In this document: piece by piece, positions 4,927-10,508 of the stretch
Position numbering within the stretch: position 1 is the stretch's first letter
Layout: each line of letters begins with the position of its first letter
Source: Candidatus Bathyarchaeota archaeon
Lineage (GTDB): Archaea; Thermoproteota; Bathyarchaeia; Bathyarchaeales; Bathyarchaeaceae
Reading direction: 5' to 3'
NCBI GenBank assembly: GCA_020346825.1
Contig: CP070791.1
Span: 1,118,279-1,128,786 of the forward strand
Length of the DNA: 10,508 nucleotides
The notes under the pieces: generated by a model
Told to the model about the DNA's origin: nothing
Databases searched by the model: none
Seen by the model: the letters and a program-made list of their open reading frames with translations, nothing else
Program-made: the position numbers and the translations under genes

Positions 4927-6135
4927 ATGAGAGAAGTTGTTATAGCTGACTATCTACGATCCGCGTTTTCTCGGTCCCGACCTAGACAACCTGAACGAGA
5001 CAAGTTTAACAGTCTAAGAATGGACCACATTGCTGCCATGTTGATTGAGAAGATTGTTGAAAGAAACAAGGTTGATCCCCGCGACATTGGCGAAGTCCAG
5101 GTATCAAGCGCCTTGGGTGTATGGGAACAATGGACCTATGGAGGTCGATCAGTTGTATTGCTAGCTCATTTACCCGTTGAAGTTCCAGCGGTTTTCGTTG
5201 ACAAGCAGTGTGGTTCTTCCATGACCGCCGCACATGTAGGTGCTATGGAAATCATGACAGGCTACACAGACATAACAATTGCGTGCGGAATGGAACACTT
5301 AACCCGTGTTCCCATGGGAGTTGAGAACCAATGGATCAATCCACCGATGGACTTGGCTACCGAGGACGAGTACAAACATTACGATATGGAGACAGGCTTT
5401 TTCATGGGAAATACCGCTGAGAAACTCTTCAAAGAAGGAGCAGAAGACTATGGGATAACAAGAGAAGACATGGACAAGTGGGCTCTGAGAAGCCATCAAC
5501 TGGCAACAAAAGCCCAAGAAGAAGGATTTTTCAAAGACGAAATCCTGCCCGTTGAAGTCACTCTCCCCGATGGATCAAAAGAAGTTATCGACCAGGACAT
5601 CAGCGTTAGACCCACCACAACACTGGAAAAGATTCAAAGCCTTCCACCAGCCTTCAAAGAAGATGGAGTGATAACAGCAGGGAATTCTTCACCGCTGAAT
5701 GCTGGAGCCTCATGCATAATGCTTGCCTCCAAAGAAAAGGCCAAAGAACTAGGGATAACTCCGCTAGCAACAATCAAAGCACTAGGCTGGGCAGCAGTCC
5801 CCCCAGCAGTAATGGGCAAAGGCCCGGTTCCAGCAAGCCGGAAAGCCCTCAAGCATGCCGGGCTGGAAGTAAAGGACATAGATTTCTGGGAAATCAATGA
5901 AGCCTTCTGCATCGTAACCATTTGGTGCATAAAAGAGTTAGGCATTGACCCAGAAAAAGTCAACATCAAAGGAGGAGCAACCGCCATCGGCCATCCACTC
6001 GGAGCAACTGGAGCACGACTCGTCGGGACTCTTGCACGAACACTAAATTCAGAAGATGCGCACTATGGAGTAGCAACAGCCTGCATTGGCGGAGGTCAAG
6101 GAGTAGCAACAGTCATAGAAAGAGAAGAATCCTAA
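4927..6135 (+). CDS. Thiolase-family acetyl-CoA C-acyltransferase
   Basis: 402 residues, full thiolase length. The nucleophile is C95 in DKQCGSSM; NEAF is at 324-327; H356 lies in GGATAIGHPLGATGAR; and the second catalytic cysteine is C386 in CIGGGQGVA. All residues for reversible condensation of acetyl-CoA with an acyl-CoA are present. The middle part (GNTAEKLFKEGAEDYGITRE and following) is the loop domain of bacterial-type thiolases. Archaeal acetoacetyl-CoA thiolases of the mevalonate route instead usually sit beside a DUF35 protein and HMG-CoA synthase, neither of which is here. ATG 4927 is chosen over 4861 because AAAGGAG lies six bases upstream. The MaoC-like gene follows, so fatty-acid or ketoacyl-CoA metabolism is the likely setting; direction is unknown. 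Confidence 0.9.
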   Translation: MREVVIADYLRSAFSRSRPRQPERDKFNSLRMDHIAAMLIEKIVERNKVDPRDIGEVQVSSALGVWEQWTYGGRSVVLLAHLPVEVPAVFVDKQCGSSMTAAHVGAMEIMTGYTDITIACGMEHLTRVPMGVENQWINPPMDLATEDEYKHYDMETGFFMGNTAEKLFKEGAEDYGITREDMDKWALRSHQLATKAQEEGFFKDEILPVEVTLPDGSKEVIDQDISVRPTTTLEKIQSLPPAFKEDGVITAGNSSPLNAGASCIMLASKEKAKELGITPLATIKALGWAAVPPAVMGKGPVPASRKALKHAGLEVKDIDFWEINEAFCIVTIWCIKELGIDPEKVNIKGGATAIGHPLGATGARLVGTLARTLNSEDAHYGVATACIGGGQGVATVIEREES

Positions 6136-6250
6136 AAAAGCCCCCACAACACGCACAAAACGACCCAACTTTCTTACGATCAAAGTTTCCAGAAGAAACT
6201 ACGTAGTGAAAAACTGAAAAAACAGAACAGATGATCAAAAGAACGCATTA

Positions 6251-6259
6251 CTTAAAATA
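6251..6259 (+). promoter_or_regulatory. TATA-like box CTTAAAATA of the MaoC-like gene
   Basis: Centred 27 bp before the ATG at 6282, the spacing at which archaeal transcription begins on the start codon itself. A leaderless mRNA is therefore likely, which also explains the missing ribosome binding site. Confidence 0.5.
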
Positions 6260-6281
6260 CAGTGGACAATTCACTTAGCAG

Positions 6282-6782
6282 ATGTCAGGAAAGCATGTAG
6301 AGGCTGATTGTAAGATGAGTGGTGAAAAAAGTTATCTTGAGGACTTTAAGGTTGGCGACAAAGCTGTCTCACCGGGTAGAACAGTCACAGAAGCAGACAT
6401 AGTCATGTTCGCTGGCATTTCAGGTGACTGGAACGAGCTTCATACAAACGCTGAATTTACGAAGGAAAGTCCCTTCGGTCAGAGAATTGCTCATGGAATG
6501 TTGACCTTAAGCATAGCATCTGGACTGGGACTGCGAACAACAGGGCATCCACCCCTCGAAATACTAGCGTTCTTGGGAATGGATAAACTCAGGTTCACGG
6601 CCCCAGTTTTCATCGGGGACACCATCAGAGTTGAGGCAGAGGTCATTGAAGCGAGGCCAAGCAAGAGCACGCCTGGGGCGGGAATATTGAAGTTCAAGAA
6701 TATTGTTAAGAACCAGAGAGACGAAGACGTGGCAGCTTGGGAAACCGCCATAATGGTCAGCGAGAAGCCGAAAGGACAATAA
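6282..6782 (+). CDS. MaoC-like (R)-specific enoyl-CoA hydratase
   Basis: 166 residues of the single hot-dog MaoC family. The active-site segment reads SGDWNELHTN, giving the catalytic pair D49 and H54 at the D-x4-H spacing of (R)-hydratases such as PhaJ. It is followed by the conserved FGQRIAHGML. Later strands (FLGMDKLRFTAPVFIGDTI) match the substrate-side sheet. The enzyme hydrates trans-2-enoyl-CoA to (R)-3-hydroxyacyl-CoA. It lies 146 bases after the thiolase with its own promoter. The pair would serve chain shortening or elongation, although no hydroxyacyl-CoA dehydrogenase is in view. ATG 6282 fits a leaderless transcript; ATG 6315, with GAGG eleven bases upstream, would remove 11 residues and is also possible. 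Confidence 0.85.
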   Translation: MSGKHVEADCKMSGEKSYLEDFKVGDKAVSPGRTVTEADIVMFAGISGDWNELHTNAEFTKESPFGQRIAHGMLTLSIASGLGLRTTGHPPLEILAFLGMDKLRFTAPVFIGDTIRVEAEVIEARPSKSTPGAGILKFKNIVKNQRDEDVAAWETAIMVSEKPKGQ

Positions 6783-6833
6783 CGATCCGAGAAGCACATT
6801 CAGAAACGAAATTCACATTTACCAATACGCTTT

Positions 6834-8300
6834 TCACTTTAACGGAGGCTTCTGGTTTTTGTATGGCGTATTTTGTTCAAAGGTGTAGGCTACCTGCAAC
6901 ATCAAGTCTTCATGAAGGGGCGGAGCAATAATCTGCATTCCAATAGGCAACCCAGCTGTGAAACCGCACGGAACCGATATGGTGGGTAGTCCAGCTAGGT
7001 TCATGGATACAGTGTCAACGTCACACATGTAGAGAGCTAAAGGGTCTTGAATCTTCTCCCCAATCTTGAAGGGAGGGATTGGCATGGTGGGGCTGATTAG
7101 AACGTTGAACTCTTTAAAGGCCTTCTCGAAGTCTCTCCGAATTATCGTTCGAATCTTGAGGGCTTTCAAATAATATTTGTCATAATATCCAGTTGACAAA
7201 GCGTATGTGCCGAGAATTATGCGACGTCTCACTTCGGCTCCGAATCCAATTCGCCTATTTTTGGAGTAGACAGTTGACCAGTCGCCGTTATCACGGTTGG
7301 TTCTGTAGCCGTATCGTAGTCCATCGTATCTTGCTAGGTTTGAGCTGGCTTCAGACATGGCAATGATGTAGTAGGCAGCAAGAGCGTAATCAAGACTGGG
7401 AATCGAAGTTACCTTGCAAGAGGCTCCCAACTCCTCCAATTTGTGAACACCTGCCCAGACTTGTTTCTCCACATTTCCGCTCGTTCCTTCACCGAAGAGT
7501 TCTTCAGGTACACCAATCTTCAATCCCTCTACACTGCTCTTGAGGAATTTCGTGTAATCTCTTTTCGCTGCTTTCGCGGACGTACTATCGCTAGGATCAT
7601 GGCCAGCAATAATGCTGAGAAACAAGGCGCAATCGTAAACATTCCTTGCCATGGGCCCAATCTGATCAAGACTGTTGGCGTAGGCGATCAATCCATAGCG
7701 ACTAACCAGTCCGTAGGTTGGCTTGACACCAACGACGGAACAGTAGCTCGCAGGACAGCGAATGGATCCTCCAGTGTCTGCTCCAAGAGCCAGTGTGGCT
7801 TCACCTGCTGCGATGGCTGCTGCGCTTCCTCCTGAAGATCCTCCGGGAACTCGTGAAAGGTTCCAAGGGTTGTGGGTTGGGCCAAAGTAGCTGGTTTCTG
7901 TGGAGGTGCCCATGGCAAACTCATCCATGTTTGTTTTTCCAATGATTATGCCATCTTCTTTTTTGATTCTTTCAATGACAGTTGCGTCGTACGGAGGAAC
8001 AAAACTCTCAAGCATCTTCGAAGAACATGTAGTACGTGTATCTTTCGTGCAGATGTTGTCTTTCACAGCTATGGCGACGCCTGCTAATCGTCCAAGGGGT
8101 TTCCCCTCAGAAATTTTCTTGTCGATTTCTCTAGCTTTCTCGATGGCTTTTTCCTTAGTGACTGTGACAAAAGCATGGATCGAGTCTTCCAATCTATGAA
8201 TTCTTTCAAAAACTGATAATACATATTCTTCTGCTGTTACTTCTTTGTTGCGGATTCTTTCAACAAGTTCTTTGGCGGTTGTTGCGTGCAACTTGGTCAT
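6834..8300 (-). CDS. gatA: Glutamyl/aspartyl-tRNA amidotransferase subunit A
   Basis: 488 residues of the amidase-signature family, at normal GatA length. The Ser-cisSer-Lys triad is complete: K80 in AVKDNI, S155 in GGSSGGS and the nucleophile S179 in GADTGGSIR, one position away from the bacterial GatA numbering. GatA releases ammonia from glutamine or asparagine and passes it to GatB, which amidates Glu-tRNA(Gln) or Asp-tRNA(Asn). ATG 8300 with AGGA upstream is preferred; a TTG at 8321 would add seven residues and overlap gatC. The gatC stop is 13 bases before, so the two are one operon. gatB does not follow: the next gene is the convergent MaoC gene 51 bases away. A different amidase is possible but much less likely next to gatC. 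Confidence 0.93.
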   Translation of the reverse strand: MTKLHATTAKELVERIRNKEVTAEEYVLSVFERIHRLEDSIHAFVTVTKEKAIEKAREIDKKISEGKPLGRLAGVAIAVKDNICTKDTRTTCSSKMLESFVPPYDATVIERIKKEDGIIIGKTNMDEFAMGTSTETSYFGPTHNPWNLSRVPGGSSGGSAAAIAAGEATLALGADTGGSIRCPASYCSVVGVKPTYGLVSRYGLIAYANSLDQIGPMARNVYDCALFLSIIAGHDPSDSTSAKAAKRDYTKFLKSSVEGLKIGVPEELFGEGTSGNVEKQVWAGVHKLEELGASCKVTSIPSLDYALAAYYIIAMSEASSNLARYDGLRYGYRTNRDNGDWSTVYSKNRRIGFGAEVRRRIILGTYALSTGYYDKYYLKALKIRTIIRRDFEKAFKEFNVLISPTMPIPPFKIGEKIQDPLALYMCDVDTVSMNLAGLPTISVPCGFTAGLPIGMQIIAPPLHEDLMLQVAYTFEQNTPYKNQKPPLK

Positions 8301-8313
8301 TGTGTCCTGTTCC

Positions 8314-8607
8314 TTAAACAATTCTCGGAGCTTTGACGAATTTCTTCTCTTTTTTGGGTACGTTTTTCAGGGCTTCTTTTATTGGCATGGAGGGTGTCGC
8401 TTCATCCTCTCGATAAACATTCTTGAGATCTAGAACATGATAAGTTGGTTGAACGTTTTCAGTATCTATTTCATCAATCTTTTTGAAGTATTCAAGAATA
8501 TCGTTAAACTGTTTGGTGAAGAGGGTCTTCTCTTTCTTGGAAAGCTCGATGTGGGCAAGCCAAGCGATGTGCTCCACATTCTTCTTTGAAAGGTACCTTC
8601 TTTTCAT
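8314..8607 (-). CDS. gatC: Glutamyl/aspartyl-tRNA amidotransferase subunit C
   Basis: 97 residues, typical for GatC, with the conserved N-terminal helix VEHIAWLAHIELSKKEK, the middle FNDILEYFKKIDEID and the family's VQPTYHVLDLKNVYREDE stretch, in which most homologues carry P(T/M)xH and R.D. GatC wraps around GatA and stabilises the amidotransferase complex in the cytoplasm. The ATG at 8607 has AGGAAG six bases before it. It is the first gene of a minus-strand gatC-gatA operon and is divergent from the CooS-like gene. Confidence 0.93.
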   Translation of the reverse strand: MKRRYLSKKNVEHIAWLAHIELSKKEKTLFTKQFNDILEYFKKIDEIDTENVQPTYHVLDLKNVYREDEATPSMPIKEALKNVPKKEKKFVKAPRIV

Positions 8608-8637
8608 AGTGCTTCCTGCGCATAATGTTCTTCAAGG

Positions 8638-8647
8638 TGTATAAAGA
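8638..8647 (-). promoter_or_regulatory. TATA-like box of the gatC-gatA operon
   Basis: On the minus strand it reads TCTTTATACA, centred about 36 bp before the gatC ATG, predicting a short leader that retains the AGGAAG ribosome binding site. Confidence 0.45.
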
Positions 8648-8690
8648 ATTTGCTTCAGATACTTGTGCATTCAACAACTGCTAGCAAAAG

Positions 8691-8701
8691 ACGCGCGCGC
8701 A
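8691..8701. repeat. ACGCGCGCGCA alternating tract in the divergent gatC/CooS promoter region
   Basis: Eleven alternating bases nearly midway in the 183-bp divergent spacer, 84 bp from gatC and 90 bp from the CooS-like start. A second run, TGTACGCATGC, follows at 8729-8739 after a T tract. Confidence 0.5.
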
Positions 8702-8763
8702 AGAAAATCCCTAGTCTTCGCTCTTTTTTGTACGCATGCCTCAGGAAACCCTTAACAGAGAAT

Positions 8764-8775
8764 CGATATAATTTA
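8764..8775 (+). promoter_or_regulatory. Possible TATA box of the CooS-like gene
   Basis: CGATATAATTTA lies about 20 bp before the ATG at 8791, slightly close for a leaderless start. No ribosome binding site stands before the ATG, so a leaderless or near-leaderless message is the best guess. Confidence 0.3.
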
Positions 8776-8790
8776 CAGTAGTTGGTTAAA

Positions 8791-10508
8791 ATGGAAGGAG
8801 ACAGAATTTCTTACCATGAATCTGTTCGAAGAATGTACGAGAAGATCAAAAGAGACGGCATGAACAACATTTGGGATCGCTATGAGGCCCAAGGTTTTGG
8901 AGGAGACCCTGACAAGCGATGCCCTTTCTGCATGGGCGGAGTTAGATGTGACCTATGTTCCAATGGACCGTGCCGTGCAGACCAATCAAAAGACAAGAGA
9001 GGAGTATGCGGCATCACTGCCGATGGTATGGCCATGCGGATGATGTTGCTCCGAAACATCATGGGGGCATCCACCTACCATTACCACGCAGATCAGACAA
9101 TTAAGACCCTGCGGGCAACAGCAAAAGGTCAAACGCCATTCGAGATAAAAGAACCTGAAAAAATGAAAAAGCTCGCCAAGCGACTTGGAATAAACACCTC
9201 AGGATCAGAAAACGAAATCGTCCTCCGCCTTTGTGATTTTGTGGAGACTGATTTCAACAGAAAACATTATGAACCAAGTCAAATCGTCGAAGCACTAGCT
9301 CCAAAGGAGCGCAAAGAAGTTTGGAGAAAGTTAGACATTTTCCCCGGAGGAATTTATGGTGAAATGATGCAGGCCACAAGTTCATGCCTCACCAACATCG
9401 ATGGTTACTATGCAAGCTTAGCTTTCAAAGCTATGCGCCTTAGTTTGGCAATGGCCTATCAAAGCCAGCTTATCAACGAGTATTGCCAAGATATTCTCTA
9501 TGGGATACCAAAGCCACACAAGATGCGTGTAGACCTAGGCGTATTGGATCCTGACTATGTTAATGTGCTGCCAAACGGTCATGAACCGTTTCTCGGGTTC
9601 GCTATGGTTCAACTGGCTCGAAAACCGGAATGGCAAGAAAAGGCTAAAGCGACAGGCGCAAAAGGATTGCGAGTCATTGCAAACATCGAAACAGGCCAAG
9701 AAATGATTCAAAGATGGAAAATGGATAACACATTTTACGGTTTTACTGGAAACTGGATTGCTCAAGAAGCTGTATTGGCTAGCGGTTGTGTGGACCTTTT
9801 CGCGGCTGACATGAATTGTTCTATGCCAATTGATCCATTGTACGCTCAAGAATATAAGTTCAAACTTGACCCGGTAAGCGAACTTGTAGCATTTGAAGGA
9901 ATTGCAGACAGAGTAAACTATGAGCCTGAAAAGGCTGAAAAACAGGCTGCGGAACTCTTGCAGATGGCCGTAGACAACTTTAAAGAACGCAGAGCATCTG
10001 TAGAGCCGGTCACTCGGTTACCCGTAAGAGAAGCTATGGTTGGCTTCTCTACCGAAAGCATTCTTGAAATCCTTGGTGGGTCTCTTGATCCTCTTTTGGA
10101 AGCCATAAAAGATGGAACCCTGCGGGGGGTTGCTGGTCTTGTTTCATGCACAGCGCTGAGAGATTACGGTCAAGACGTTCATAGTGTACGCGTAGCTAAG
10201 GAACTGATTAAACGAGATGTACTAGTTCTCTCATTGGGATGCGGCAACGGAGCAATGCAGGTTGCTGGTCTTTGTAGTCCAGAAGCTATGGAACTTGCGG
10301 GGCCTGGTCTAAGAGGTCTCTGCAAGAGATTGGGCATCCCTCCAGTTCTCAGCTATGGCACCTGCACCGATACAGGACGCCTTGCTGATCTATTGGCCAC
10401 AATCTCAAATGTGTTGGGAGTCCCAATTCCCGATCTCCCCGTCGCTGCAGTGGCACCAGAGTATATGGAGCAAAAGGCTACAATTGACGCTGTATTCGCT
10501 CTAGCCTT
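8791..10508 (+). CDS. CooS-family carbon monoxide dehydrogenase-like protein with altered cluster ligands (partial)
   Basis: Open for 572 codons to the window edge; the family is about 630 to 640 residues, so the last 60 or so are missing. The order follows CooS: a helical N-terminus ending in WDRYEAQG, a cysteine block (C44, C47, C53, C56, C61, C73), NGHEPFL (H264, matching His261 of CODH-II), MNCSMP (C343, Cys333), VSCTAL (C453, Cys446), LGCGNG (C484, Cys476), GTCTDTGR (C525, Cys526) and MEQKA (K562, Lys563). Departures: the GICCTGNE motif reads NIETGQE, putting E300 at the Cys295 site; the His93 position appears to be Y96; and the D-cluster pair is CX2C. Classical members oxidise CO with a Ni-Fe-S cluster. 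These changes resemble hybrid-cluster proteins and Ni-free CooS variants, so CO activity is uncertain. Correspondences were aligned by eye. Confidence 0.88.
   Translation, partial: MEGDRISYHESVRRMYEKIKRDGMNNIWDRYEAQGFGGDPDKRCPFCMGGVRCDLCSNGPCRADQSKDKRGVCGITADGMAMRMMLLRNIMGASTYHYHADQTIKTLRATAKGQTPFEIKEPEKMKKLAKRLGINTSGSENEIVLRLCDFVETDFNRKHYEPSQIVEALAPKERKEVWRKLDIFPGGIYGEMMQATSSCLTNIDGYYASLAFKAMRLSLAMAYQSQLINEYCQDILYGIPKPHKMRVDLGVLDPDYVNVLPNGHEPFLGFAMVQLARKPEWQEKAKATGAKGLRVIANIETGQEMIQRWKMDNTFYGFTGNWIAQEAVLASGCVDLFAADMNCSMPIDPLYAQEYKFKLDPVSELVAFEGIADRVNYEPEKAEKQAAELLQMAVDNFKERRASVEPVTRLPVREAMVGFSTESILEILGGSLDPLLEAIKDGTLRGVAGLVSCTALRDYGQDVHSVRVAKELIKRDVLVLSLGCGNGAMQVAGLCSPEAMELAGPGLRGLCKRLGIPPVLSYGTCTDTGRLADLLATISNVLGVPIPDLPVAAVAPEYMEQKATIDAVFALA

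Noticed and set aside
721..8739. CRISPR array or spaced repeat locus made of the GCGCGC elements
   Set aside because: The elements are short, of variable length, irregularly spaced over 8 kb, and no cas gene is present.
8880..9074. Minus-strand ORFs across 8880-10151
   Set aside because: They lie antisense to the continuous CooS-like reading frame with its conserved cysteine motifs.

Overview
The window reads as a piece of an archaeal chromosome, most likely from an uncultured anaerobic lineage (a Bathyarchaeia-like organism would fit; this is inference). Support comes from a PAC2-family protein of the archaeal type, gatC-gatA, an anaerobic carbon monoxide dehydrogenase-like protein, and TATA-like boxes about 26 bp before starts (one probably leaderless). 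No rRNA, tRNA, CRISPR array, insertion sequence or integrase was seen.

Layout. 1-1820 holds two minus-strand membrane protein genes, an unidentified multi-pass protein and an EamA/DMT transporter, separated by what looks like a decayed reading frame. 1930-2150 is a small tautomerase-fold gene (minus). 2280-2935 holds three consecutive small cysteine-rich plus-strand genes; the first is missed by a 60-residue cutoff and its TATA box is flanked by two near-identical palindromes. 2986-3651 is the PAC2-family gene (minus). 3720-4860 is a gene graveyard: the C-terminal end of a butanediol-dehydrogenase-like medium-chain dehydrogenase (plus, with one stop and two frameshifts), a short membrane protein whose frame continues past an in-frame TAA, and a fragment of a 2-oxoacid (pyruvate/acetoin) dehydrogenase E1 beta subunit (minus). 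4927-6782 carries a bacterial-type thiolase and a MaoC-like hydratase, a beta-ketoacyl-CoA/enoyl-CoA pair. 6834-8607 is gatC-gatA (minus) without gatB. 8791 to the right edge is the first 572 codons of a CooS-family protein.

The two strongest observations are these. First, the CooS-like protein keeps most of the C-cluster ligands but has Glu where the canonical Cys295 ligand should be, Tyr at the likely His93 position, and a CX2C rather than CX7C D-cluster motif. It may therefore carry an altered, hybrid-cluster-like Fe-S-O site instead of a classical Ni-Fe-S site. Second, alternating purine-pyrimidine tracts with a GCGCGC core occur at seven places, all outside intact genes, often next to promoters or at the edges of decayed genes.
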